A stretch of 64,000 nucleotides of DNA from Buddleja alternifolia (lineage: Eukaryota > Streptophyta > Magnoliopsida > Lamiales > Scrophulariaceae). The stretch spans positions 23,008,375-23,072,374 of the forward strand of contig CM033408.1 in assembly GCA_019426215.1 (NCBI GenBank), read 5' to 3'. Under the pieces are notes generated by a model. It ran no database searches. It was not told the origin of the DNA and saw nothing but the letters and a program-made list of their open reading frames with translations. Positions 43,129 through 53,989 of this stretch are shown one piece after another (the stretch's first letter is position 1; every line of letters begins with the position of its first letter). Both the position numbers and the translations under genes were made by a program.

Positions 43129-45722
43129 ATGAGTATTTCTGGTGTGGGTGTTGAATCACCCCGTATTTCTGAAGAGAAAAATGACACCACCTCTTCCTCC
43201 TATAGCGAGTCCCGAAACTTCTTCTGAACCTCACCTAAATGACCCTCCTATTGCTATCAAGCCAGAGGAACCTGATGTCCCCCCTCCCTATCCAAACCTC
43301 GAGGGAGATGAAAACATTAATCTACAACTATTTCCCAATATGGATAGGGCTCGTAGGATCGTTTCCTGGTTAAATTATTCCTCAATTCTAACCGCGTCAA
43401 ACATTGCCGACATTAGAACTAGATATCATATCCCATCTAATTATCGAACTATCGTTCCTAACGCGAATGATAGAATGCATCGTCCCCCCATAGGATTCCG
43501 CACAGTCCATGTAGCACATCTTGCTTCTGGTCTTAGATTCCCTTTACATCCTGCCATCGAAAACATTCTTCTTTACCTTCGTCTAAATCCCATACAACTT
43601 CTTCCCAACTCTTACAGACATGTTATCTATTTCATAGTTGTTATGAGGATGTACGAAGTACATCCAAACATAAAAAAATTTAACGGTTTTTTGTCCGTGC
43701 ATTGAAGCATTAAAGCTAAGTAAGCAGGTTTTTTCTTCCTATCACCTCAACGTCACTGTCGCCTCCAAACTCGTACCCAGTCTTCCTTCGGAAACTGGAA
43801 GAAAAAATTCTTTTTCCTTGCTCCCCCTCTAAACGAACAATGGAATGTGCCCCGTCCCTGGGGTATGGACCTCGTTGATTTAGAGCACATTGGTAGACCC
43901 ATCATACCCCGACGAACTTTGAAGCGCATCCTTAAATGGCTATTCAAGCCTGAGGTCATAATGAGTGAGTCGATGCCAGTCACATGTGGACTAAGCCATG
44001 CCAATGTACCAGTTGTACAAAATCTGGGTAAAGCTTTGTACTTATCTTATAAGGTTTACTTATGAGCTCGTAATATTTTGCTTTTGTTTAACATCCTTTG
44101 TTCGTGTTATTTGTAGCTATGGAAGCCAGACAAGCTCGCATGGATAAAAGGGCCATCATTGCTGCTGAGGCAGCCCGAAGAGTAGCTGCGGCAACTGGTC
44201 GTGGAACCGGCCGAGGTCGCGGTGGTAGACAAGGATAAGGGCAGTCTGGCATCAGGATTACTGATCCTCAAGCCCAAGGGATCAACCAATCTCAACCCCC
44301 TCGCACAACCTCTACCGCATCTCGGCCTCCCAGAATTGCTGCTGCGGCCAACGAAGGTGAACCCGAAGAGAGTTCTCTTATCCGTAGGCCCCACCCTGAA
44401 GCAGTTGGGGAATTAACTGGTGCAGCTTATGGGCGTCCCAAGAAATGACCCCATCGAGAGGGTACGTCTCAAGCTCCCCCAACAAGGCCTCCTCCTTCAA
44501 CGCCAAGAACCGAACCCGTCAGCTCCCCTGAAGCCCGTGACTACGACTTGCTTAATGAAGCCGAGTCGTTGCTGCTAAAGGATTATCTCGAATGCGAGGT
44601 TCCTGAGCGAGCCCCTCAACATCTTGATCAACAATCTCTCATCCAGGATTGGCATATCTACCCCGATAGTAGCATCCTAAAGGATCCTAGTGGCAACACA
44701 GCTATCGAACTATTCCATCGTACCCTGCTGCCTAAGGATAAGGCACTCGTCCTCGAGCAGCCTCATCCTCTTGTTGAAAAGCAGGCAGCTCAGTACCTCG
44801 AAAAGGTACATCATCATCTTTATGCTTATTATATTTTTACTAGCTCATTTCCTCACATATAAATTTTAGCCAACACATATCCTAACTTCGATTTGTCATT
44901 ATTGATCTTCAGACCAAGCTCTTAATTCATCAGTTGACTTTGAACAATTCTACTTTAAAAGAGATCTTATCTCGGTCTCAACTAGAGCTTACTGACTATA
45001 AGGGGCAGGTCGAAGCGGAGCTCACTGCTGCTCAAGAAGATAAGGAAAAGGTTGCCTCTTTACAGGTAATCCCGAATCTATTATAATTACAAAAAGCCAA
45101 TTATTACTTAATTCTGAAATTTGATCTTTATTCTTGGTAGACGGAGCTCGACATGATCTGCAAATCATACGATGCGGATAAACTCAAGATGTCTGAGTTT
45201 GAGAAGGCTAATGCCGAGCTTCGTCAACAATTGCACACCCTGCAAGAGCGCAACGACGCCGAGAGTCGTCGTCAATTTGCCTTAGGCAAAACTGCAGGTC
45301 GAAGGGAGTTTCAGGAGTCTTCGTCTTTCAAACGACAAATAGAAGAGGCTCGTATGGGTAGAGCTCGAGACATGCTTCGATCTACAGTAGTTGACGACCG
45401 CTTGCTGGATCAGGCCCTCAACGATGTTCAGGATGGTTTCTTCAAGGCCATTGATTATCTGAAGGAGACGGGTAATTTGCCATCCTCCTTCCAAGAGGAT
45501 GAGTTTGCCCAAACCAATTTGAGGGCTCCTATCAAACGACCTTCTGCCACCCCTGAAGATACAAGTATAACATATACTCACTTCCCTGAGTTCGATGCTC
45601 TGGTGATAGGCGAGTCCGGGGCCAGTATCCAGTTTGAGCGAGAGCTCGAGGCTACATATGATCGATCCGGTGAAGTAGCTAACGAGGGTGATGCCGTCGA
45701 TCCTCATGTGACTGTAGATTAA
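43129..45722 (+). pseudogene. Antisense gene (aORF) of the Tat-type element, Transposase_28-like with coiled coil
   Basis: Starts ATGAGTATTTCTGG. Exon 1 (to 44053) has the domain of the putative gypsy-type transposon family: GFRTVHVAHLASGLRFPLHP, LNPIQLLPNSYR and, after two in-frame stops (about 43703 and 43721), NWKKKFFFLAPP and PRPWGMDLVDL. Probable introns: 44054-44116; 44806-44915; 45066-45140, the last two with phase-0 joins. Exon 2 has an Ala/Arg/Gly stretch with two stops. The final exons form a long coiled coil, ending at TAA 45720-45722. A +1 shift is needed near 43210. Stops fit C-to-T changes in Gln or Arg codons. Antisense frames of this kind are known in Tat elements such as Grande, role unknown. 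Confidence 0.8.
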
Positions 45723-45958
45723 TGAGAGTTGGATTTTTAAAATTTTATTTTATGCTTGTTGTTTTTCCTAAGACTCTCTGAACCTTTATTTTTGTATCTA
45801 AAAAGTTCATCGTATATCTCCGTTTCTAATATCATTTGAATTGCTCTTTTTGGCCATTACTTATTTCCCAAGTATAGAATTTATCTCGTCTTCTTTTAAA
45901 GTGTAATGTTGATGGTCTTACTCTTAAATAGAGTACTTTACCTTCGTAAATTTATCTA
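45723..45958. other. 3' flank of the antisense gene
   Basis: AT-rich, without coding. Likely the 3'-UTR of the antisense gene, with several T-rich and AAT motifs but no certain poly(A) signal. Confidence 0.45.
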
Positions 45959-45967
45959 ATTTCTTTT

Positions 45968-47375
45968 GGGATAATTATTGTTTGGGGAACAAGAAGATTT
46001 CAAATTTATAAAGACACAACAATTCTTAAGTAATTAGGGAGAAGAGATTCTTAAACTTTACAAATTACTAATATGGTAAATTCAATGTAAAATATTTGTG
46101 TCACCTATTTCATCTATTTTTTGAAAAACATTATCCATATTCTTCACTTATTAATTTTTTTTGTTCATCAAAAGTTGACGTTTAACTTTTTTTTTTTTCC
46201 CTTTGAAAGCTACCTAATAGATTTATCAAAAAATGCAAGTAATATTCTATTGTATGTTTGGAACAAATTTACAACACATAAAAATACTTTAAGATAATTA
46301 AAAATTACATTAAATAAAGTTTTAAATTTTATTTACAAGCAACAACTTTAGATGTTGCAATCATGTAACAAGAAATAAGAGATTAAGAAAATATTAGATA
46401 GTATACCAAACAATGCAATTATGATATTTAAAATTACTTCAAAAAATGATGCTTGATAAATTATATGATACTTCATATTATGACAAAATAATAAAAAAAC
46501 AATTAGTCCTATGATAAATCAAATTATCATAAGTAATTATCTTTTCATTGATAATATCTCAATTGAAAGAACCACCTACATGAATTTTTTCTAATGAATT
46601 CTTTATGAATAAAGCCGAAATTTGCATAGCTTTCTATCACATTTATCCTTGAAGATCATTCGTATGATCATAGTTGTAATTGCACACATTGTTGCTTGAA
46701 TATTATTCAGATCAAGGTTATTGATTAAAAAAAATATTACTAAATCAAGGTTGAGTATTTTTAATTAAAACTGTTCAAAGGAGATAGTTAAAAGCATTTA
46801 ATTATAAGGCTAGAGACGATGAAGTTGTCAAAAACAAAAATAAATATATGGCTTGTTGCACGAATACAAAATCGTTATTTATAAAGAAAAACTTATATAA
46901 TATTATTGTTTTAAATTTTTTAGATGTGTCATACAGTTCTTCCCAACTTATATTGCATTTATTGTTCATTGTGATGGGGTCAATTTGTACAAATGAAGAT
47001 AAATAAACATTAATTAGCTATGAAAGAAAATTGGGTCAGTAGATAACTTGTACTTTTCTAGAAAACATATGAAGTGAGTAGGACAAAATGATTTTGCATT
47101 GAATTTGTTTCAAACATACAATAGAATATTACTTGCATTTTTTTGATAAATCTATTTGATAGCTTTGTAAGAAGCAAAAAAAAAAAAAAAGATTAATAAG
47201 TGAAGAACACGAATAATTAAAAAAAGAAAGAAATAGGTGCACAAATATGATTTTGCATTGAATTTACCATTTTATTAATTTATAAAGTTTAGCAATCCCT
47301 TCTCCCTAATTAGTTAAGAATTGTTGTGTCTTTATAAATTTAAAATCTTCCTATTCCCTAAACGATAATTTTCCC
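45968..47375. mobile_element. Mutator-like MITE with about 300-bp terminal inverted repeats
   Basis: 1,408 bp, GGGATAATTATTG at the left and the inverse GGGAAAATTATCG at the right. Inverted similarity extends about 300 bases inwards (to the CAAGTAATATTCTATTGTAT segment on each side). Perfect 9-bp duplication ATTTCTTTT at 45959-45967 and 47376-47384. The middle (about 46280-47085) is AT-rich without frames. It lies between the convergent 3' ends of the antisense gene and pol. Confidence 0.93.
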
Positions 47376-47460
47376 ATTTCTTTTCTCCTCAATAAGTATC
47401 ATCTCGATATTCACGATACATAGGGCAGGTATTTCATTCATTTTAGGTTTTCATAAACAC

Positions 47461-48929
47461 TTATGCATGGAATTTTCTTAAGTTGTTTACATTCCATGGA
47501 CGAGGTAGATCTCTCCCATTAAGATCTTGCAACCTATATGTCATTGCCTTCGTAATTTTGACAATTTTAAATGGTCCCTCCCAGTTTGCTTCTAGTTTCT
47601 TCACATGCCTCGATACCTCCACTTTTTTCAAAATAAGATCACCTACTTGAAAACATCTGACCTTCACTCTCTTGTTATATGCTCTTGCCATTGCACTTTT
47701 TTGCCTCAGAATATTCGCATACACTCTGTCTCGTATCTCCTCGACAACATCCACCTCGAATTCCCTCGCCTTTTTATTCTCCTGGTATTCATATGAATTC
47801 ACTCTATGGGTCATCATACCGATTTCAGCTGTTATAACTACCTCCGATCCATACACAAGACAAAAAGGAGTCTCCCTTGTCGACGAACGAGGTGTAGTTC
47901 GATATGCCCACAACACTCCGAGTAAGTCTTCTACCCATCTTGTTCGTTCTCCATCAAGCCTAGTTTTTAAATATTGCAAGAGTATACGATTCGCCACCTC
48001 TGTTAGTCCGTTAGCCTGGGGATGGCCAACCGAGGTGAAATTCTGCTGGATCTTCAATTCAGAACACCAATCAGTGATGGCCTTTCCACTGAATTGCGTC
48101 CCATTGTCCGATATCAACACTCGGGGTATACCGCAACTGCATATTATATTCTTCCAAATGAGAATTTTAAATTTTGTCATTCGTATTTATTCAGTTTTAC
48201 TTAGGTTAATTAACCTGCATATTATATTCTTCCAAATGAAGTCAATGATGACTTTTTCTGTGATACGAGCAACAACTTCCGCTTCTATCCACTTCATGAA
48301 ATGCTCTATTGCCACAATAACAAACTTCTTTTGATTTTGGACTGGAGGTAAAGGTCCTGCATGCGAATTTAAGTCAAATAAATATGCATTTTTCATCGTT
48401 TTACAATGTATAACTAAGATTATACCAACCTAGGATATCAATGCCCCATTGATCAAATGGATATGCAATTTTTATTGCTTCCATAGGGGTTCCTAGTTGA
48501 TGTATCTCATTAGAGTGCATTTGACATTCCCGGCATTTCTTGGCAAATTCACATGCATCTTTAACCAGGGTAGGCCAAAAATAACCCTGCCTCGTAAATT
48601 TTTGAGCTAACGATCTTCCCGCGGAATGATTTCCACAACTTCCCTCATGGATTTCCAGCAAAACATATTCAGACTCTAATGGGGTTAAGCATCGTAGCAG
48701 TGGTCCCCCCACTGACCTTTTGTATAATTCTCCATCCATCATTACAAACGTCGTTGCCCTGTGAATGACCTTACGAGCCTCAACTTTATCTTCAGGTAGT
48801 TCATCTTTAACCAAGTAGTCCGTAATTGCATCCTTCCACAACGCCTCAACCACAACTGGCACTACCAAAGCCGTCGCCTCTATTTCTAAATGTTCTGCCA
48901 CCAACAGTGTTACTTTCCTACTTTTCAAG
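47461..48929 (-). pseudogene. Tat-type integrase
   Basis: Zinc-binding HEGSCGNHSAG...CRECQMH near 48540-48660. The core has the first Asp region FDQWGIDILG, the second SDNGTQFSG and the Glu in HPQANGLTEVANR, followed by LWAYRTTPRSST, and a C-terminal domain with NWEGPFKIV ending RPWNVNNLRKFHA. The first catalytic block is broken by inserted or lost sequence near 48400 and by a 25-base repeat with 51 extra bases at 48136-48237. No chromodomain, as expected for Tat. Confidence 0.85.
48136..48237 (-). repeat. Local duplication within the integrase
   Basis: CTGCATATTATATTCTTCC and the next bases (25 in all) occur twice, about 76 bases apart, with unrelated AT-rich sequence between. The integrase frame reads through only one copy, so this is a small insertion with a duplicated target or a repair product. 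Confidence 0.7.
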
Positions 48930-49320
48930 CCCACAATTTGATTCGAAAATTTCGATAATGCGTCTGCTCGTTCATTTTCATCTCTTGGGATTTGATGCAA
49001 CTTAACTTTTTCGAACTCCAGCATCAATTCCTTCACTTTCTTGAGATATTTTATCATCGTTTTTTCTCTAGCCTCATACGACCCTGCAACTTGTTTTGCC
49101 ACCAATTGAGAGTCAGTGTAGACTATTAACATTTTTACTTCTAAGCTTTTTGCCATTTTTAAGCCAGCAATAAGGGCTTCATATTCTACTTCATTATTGG
49201 TGACATCGAAGTTCAATTTTATCGCAAACTCCATATCCGATTTATCGGGGGTTTACAGCCAGACCTCAATTCCTCCTCTTTTAGTCATCGAGGATCCATC
49301 CACATGCAATAACCATGGTT
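48930..49320 (-). pseudogene. Second (archaeal-type) RNase H of the Tat-type element
   Basis: Has the four acidic positions in order: LHVDGSS, NNEVEYEALIAGL, VYTDSQLVAKQ and NERADALSK. A stop and frame break near 49240 splits the first block from the rest. This extra domain is known to distinguish Tat elements. Confidence 0.85.
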
Positions 49321-49753
49321 TTGCATGTTCCATCACCGCTATATCTATGGATGACTCCGTTGTCATCTCTACAACGAAGTCTGCCATTATTTGTGCTTTG
49401 ACTGCTGTACGGCTTCTATATTCGATATTGAATTCTCCCAATTCAATGGCCCATTTTATGAGCCTTTCCGACACATCGGGTTTTGACAACACTTACTTCA
49501 GTGGTTTATTCGTTAGTACCACAATATGATGGGATTGAAAATAGGGTCTTAACTTACGAGCAGAAGTTACTAAAGCAAGTGCCCATTTTTCAATCTCCAA
49601 ATAGTTCAGTTCAGCTCCTTGTAACAGCTTACTGACATAATATACGGGTTTATGTTCATTCTCGACCTCTCGAACCAATACTGCACTAATAGCTGCTAAA
49701 GAGACAGCTAAATATAATAATAGAGGTTCCCCGAAGACAGGTTTCGTCAGCAA
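49321..49753 (-). pseudogene. First RNase H of the Tat-type element
   Basis: Contains LLLYLAVSLAAISAVLVRE, KPVYYVSKLL, AELNYLEIEKWALALV and, past a stop near 49493, LIKWAIELGEFNIEYRSR and KAQIMADFVVE. The first catalytic Asp is replaced in the decayed copy. Sits directly behind RT. Confidence 0.85.
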
Positions 49754-50860
49754 CGGGGGGATACCAAGTATTCTTTTAGCTCCTGAAAAGCTTTTTCACA
49801 CTCTTCCGTCCACATGAAATTTTTTACCTTCCGCAGTATCTTGAAAAAGTGTAATCCTTTATCTGCCGATCTAGATATAAATCTATTTAAGCTTGCCATT
49901 CTCTCCGTCAACTTTTGCACATCTTTCACATTTGGAGGGGATTTCATATTTAAAATAGCGTCGATTTTCTCAGGATTAGCTTCGATACCTCGTTCTGTAA
50001 CCATGTACCCCAAAAACTTTCCCTCAAGAACTCCAAATGTACATTTATGAGGGTTTAACTTCATCCCATAACGCTTCATTATTTCAAAAGATCTTTTCAA
50101 ATGATTCAAATGATCCACTTCATCCACAGACTTGACGAGCATATCATCAACATATACTTCCATGGTATTACCAATTTCTTCCTCAAACATCATGTTCACC
50201 AGACGCTGATAAGTAGCTCCAGAATTTCATAATCCAAATGACATCACATTATAACAATAAACACCTCGTGCAGTTACGAAGGAAGTTTTTTTCCCTATCT
50301 TCTTCTGCCATCATAATTTGATTGAAGCCCTGATAGGCATCCATCATGCTTAAGAGAGCACAACATGCCGTTGAATCTACTAATAAATCAATCCGAGGCA
50401 AAGGATTGGGGTCCCGAGGACAAACTTTGTTCAAATCGGTAAAATCAGTACACATGCGCCATTTATTTCCGGCTTTAGGTACAAGAACTACATTAGCTAA
50501 CCATTCAGTAAACTGAATCTTATCTATGTAGCCTACTTTTAAGAGTTTCTTCACTCCGTCTTCAATGATGGCATCTCTGTCGGGGCCGAAGTTCCTGCAT
50601 TTCTGACGAACTGGCTTTGCATCAGGATCAATATTTAGACGATGGACAATCACCGAAGGGTCAATACCTTGGAAATCAGCAGCTCTCCAAGCAAAAATAT
50701 CAAAATTAGCTTTGAGAAATTTTATCAGTTTTGACTCCATCGTAAGGTTCAACTGCCCCGCAATCCTTGTAGTCTTTTTCGGATCATCCTCAAAAAGTTG
50801 AATTGTCTTATGCTCCACAGGTTGAACTCTCGTATCCACCATCTTCTGCTTCTTATCCAT
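49747..50860 (-). pseudogene. Tat-type reverse transcriptase
   Basis: FDIFAW, RRNFGPDRD-like text, the WLANVVLVPKAGNKWRMCTDF block, LNKVCPRDPNPLPRID, MMDAYQGFNQI, then after a frame break at about 50200-50250 the catalytic VYVDDMLVKS and KCTFGVLEGKFLGYMVTERGI. The part between GYNQI and YVDD is frameshifted, so no complete polymerase is encoded. Confidence 0.92.
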
Positions 50861-52029
50861 CTACCTCATCAATACTTCCGCGTCTTCGTCAATAACATTC
50901 ACCCTCGTAACTTCCCTTTTTCTCTTCTTGCTCGAATTCGTCGTTAACGAGGTGGTATAGCAGTTACGAGCCTCTAACTGATTTCCCTTCACTTCGTCAA
51001 TACCATCTCTGGTTTTGAACTTCATTTTTAAGTGGGGTGTCGATACAATAGCACCAAAAAAATTCAGCATAGGTCTGCCCACAATCATATTATAAGCAAA
51101 GGAGTGTCGACTACTAGGAATGTCACTCACAATGTTTTCCTCTTCGGGGCTGATTCCAATGAAACATCAAGTTCGATTGACCCTTTCAGCATGATCTGTG
51201 AGCCAGTAAATCCCATAAGAGGAGTATTCACCGATCGTAGATTCACTTTGCCCAAATCCACCTTTACTAAAACATCCCAAAAAATTATATCTGCCGAACT
51301 TCCAGTATCAACCAAAACTCTGTATACTGCAAAGTTCGCCACGTCCATCGTTATTACCATTGGATCATTGTGGGGAACAATCATGCCCTCGTAATCCGTA
51401 TCGTCAAAAGCTATTGGTTGGTCTTGATTTTGTACAGAGAAGACCTTCATAGGCTCCTGACGATAGTGATTGCCACGCATCTCCCTCTTATGCCTTTTTC
51501 TTACATTCGACGAATCTCCTCTAGCTGGTCCACCTGTAATAGTGTGGATCTCTGCCCTCGCCACATTGGCAGATTCTTTCTGTCGATCATCAGGACGATA
51601 ATTGTCATTCTCTCTCTTATCATCATTTCGTCGATAATTATCGTTTCGGCGATAGCCATCATTTCGAGGCCTATCATAGTGACGAATGTCATGGCCTCGA
51701 TTGTCATGATGCTGACCTTCATTCCCTCGATATTGAGATCGATCAGGTGACCTGCTCCGTGATCGTCTTACCTTTTTAATGCGGTTGGCCTCGGGGGCTC
51801 TTACTTCCGCAAGAGTGCGATCAATAAAATCGTTCAAAACACCATCCTTTATCAACTGTTCAAGTTCATCCTTCAATTGGTAGCAATCTTCAGTGTTGTG
51901 GCCTTTATCCTCGTGAAATTGACAATATTTGTCTGGATTTGCTCTGGATTTTGATTTCATTGGTTTTGGCCATTGAATTGCATTCATGTGCTGCACTGCT
52001 AGTAACACTCTTCCTCTTGAAGTTTTCAA
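50861..52029 (-). pseudogene. Tat-type gag C-terminus and protease
   Basis: A zinc-binding segment CQFHEDKGHNTEDCYQLK, then an Arg/Asp/Asn/Tyr-rich repetitive linker (RRNDNYRRNDD type, about 51540-51760), then the aspartic protease with YRVLVDTGSSADIIF and, after a break near 51130, YNMIVGRPMLN. The protease active site DTGSS is intact. Confidence 0.85.
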
Positions 52030-52038
52030 GGGGGTGTA

Positions 52039-53308
52039 CTATTCGTATTTTGCGTATCGAGGCGGTCGTTCATGGTTCTTGTCAGACCTCGACCCTCCCT
52101 GCCGATCGTTGTTTTCTTTTCGATCTCTTCGATCGTTTACGGGCTTAAAAGCCTCGAAATCTTTTGATAGATTCATTTTTTCTTCATTGATGCACTGTTC
52201 TTCCAACTGCATCAATTCTTCTTGATCCTTTGGTGCGCGTCGAGCTAAGGCGGATGCTAATGTACCTTTTTTCAAAACCAACAAAAGAAATGTCACAGCA
52301 AGGTCATGAGTTAATTCAGGTATTTCTAAAGGTAAATGATATTGCCACTCCACTATTCAATACAAATTTCTTTCTAAAAATATTGAAAAGTAGAGCTCCA
52401 ATAGTAATTTTTGGAGTGCCAATATCAACTCCCATTTCTAAAACTTCCTGATTAAACCGATGTACAAAATCCCTCAAGCTTTCACTGGGGCCCTGCTTGA
52501 ATCCCAGCATGGAAGATACAGATTTCCTGGCTTTCTTGTTGGCCCCAAAGTGATTCTCAAATCTCTTAATGAGCTGCTCATAGGATACTAGCGAACTGGG
52601 TTGCTGACTCGTGAACCAATCTTGAGCTCGGCCAACCAAAGTCGTCACAAAGACCCTTGCATTGATCGCATTCGACTGGTGATACAACGACATCAATAGT
52701 TTGAACGTCATCAAATGTGGCCCCGGAGCACTAGTCCCATCGTAAGTAGGCAAAAGAGGGGCTTTAAAAGAACTCGGAGGTTCCTCAAACATTATACTTT
52801 GGGAGAACGATGAATTTCTAGCCATCAAAGCTGAAGTTGGCCTACTCTTTGGTCGAGGAACATCTGGTTTACGACTTACCCTATCAAGCTTCTCAAACAT
52901 ATTATCAATTTCCGCCCTCGACAAGGCTGGCCTTTCTCTTTCTTCCTGCACAGGCTGCTTTCCACGACGAATTTCTGAACGTGCATCTGCTCTACTATCG
53001 ACCTCCTCACTAGATTGTGCTCCCACTTCTCCTCTCTTCCTAAGCTCTCGATCCATTCCCTCTTGCTCTTGAAACAACCTCTTAAGAGCCAAGGGCGTCA
53101 CAGGATCCCTCTGAGCATTCGGAGTTACTGGTCCCGACGCCATGAGATGATTCAACACTTCGTCCACCCTTTCCTGTATCATCTAGTCTAACTCATCTCT
53201 TGTCAGCATTATTTTTCCTTCATTGGGGTCTCCCACATCCCTAACTGGCGTGGCAGACACTGAGTCTCCAATACGAACATGCTTATCTTTCTGGCCATCT
53301 CCCTCCAT
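52039..53308 (-). pseudogene. Tat-type gag
   Basis: ATG at 53308, about 34 bases past the primer site. A TAG (53185-53183) breaks the frame after about 41 codons and it resumes at once. The gag core has PTYDGTSAPGPHLMTF, TTLVGRAQDWF and ESLRDFVHRFNQEV. A frameshift lies near 52320-52350, followed by ELMQLEEQCINEEKM and an Arg/Asp-rich tail. Confidence 0.85.
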
Positions 53309-53341
53309 CTCTACTGCTGACTCCAGCGACCTTCGAGTAGT

Positions 53342-53359
53342 TTCCCACAAACAGCGCCA
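53342..53359 (-). other. Primer binding site of the Tat-type element
   Basis: The minus strand reads TGGCGCTGTTTGTGGGAA two bases after the 5' LTR. Many plant Ty3/gypsy elements have TGGCGCC-GTCTGTGGGAA here. The priming tRNA was not identified with certainty. Confidence 0.75.
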
Positions 53360-53361
53360 AC

Positions 53362-53984
53362 TGATCTAACTCGATTTTTACACTACTTATCCCAGTCAAG
53401 ATGACCTCGTATACGAACCTACAGGCACACTATCAAGATTATAGACTGCACTTGAATGATACCGAGCTGCCTACATACCCTAAAGGAATTAAGTCTAAAC
53501 GTAGTTCAAAAGGAGTTGTTATAATATCTATGATTCGTATGACGAGAATATCTAGTATTTGTATTATAGGATCGTACTCTCAAGTCTTCGAATTACCCAA
53601 GCTATACGATATATAAGTCGTAGTATTTATTGCTCATTCTCCGTCCATGAAACTTTATAAATGGCGGTATTTATAGAATTTCCACTCTGTTCTGTAGAGC
53701 GAATGACAGATGGGACATCTTACCCTTGGATACCTTACACGTGCAATTGATGGATGGTATCAATTGACCGCCATAGGGCCGGGTCATGGGTCGACCCTAC
53801 CCGTTTTATTAAAAACACGCGGATCTTGGAGTGTAATGCAAATATTATTATGCTAGGGACCTGTTATGCAATCTACTTCACTTCCTCGTATACAAGGTAC
53901 TCTAAGAGCTCTATGACTTTGCATTTATACTAAATACGAGGTGACGAGGACTTATATATTCAATATCGATATTTTGGTATATCA
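53362..53984 (-). repeat. 5' LTR of the Tat-type element
   Basis: 623 bp. A minus-strand TATA-like TCTATAAATACC is at about 53666-53677. Followed by the duplication GATAA at 53985-53989, where unit 2 resumes. Confidence 0.95.
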
Positions 53985-53989
53985 GATAA

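Larger units (their letters stand above)
41974..53984 (-). mobile_element. Tat-lineage Ty3/gypsy LTR retrotransposon, 12.0 kb, with antisense gene
   Basis: Minus-strand element with LTRs of 625 and 623 bp (TGATCTA...ATATCA), the 5-bp duplication GATAA at 41969-41973 and 53985-53989, a TGGCGC-type primer site and a PPT. Pol order is protease, RT, RNase H, a second RNase H, integrase. The second RNase H before integrase is the known mark of the Tat lineage. Between integrase and the 3' LTR lies a plus-strand, intron-containing gene and a 1.4-kb Mutator-like MITE. All frames carry stops or shifts. LTRs differ by about 27 changes in 625 bases by eye, so this is the oldest of the three datable LTR insertions. 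Confidence 0.95.

Noticed and set aside
44107..44416. Minus-strand frame opposite the antisense gene's Ala/Arg-rich exon
   Set aside because: Gly/Ser/Arg-rich complement of a biased sequence; no support as a gene.
47672..48334. 220-codon plus frame opposite integrase
   Set aside because: Antisense shadow of the integrase pseudogene, crossing the local duplication.
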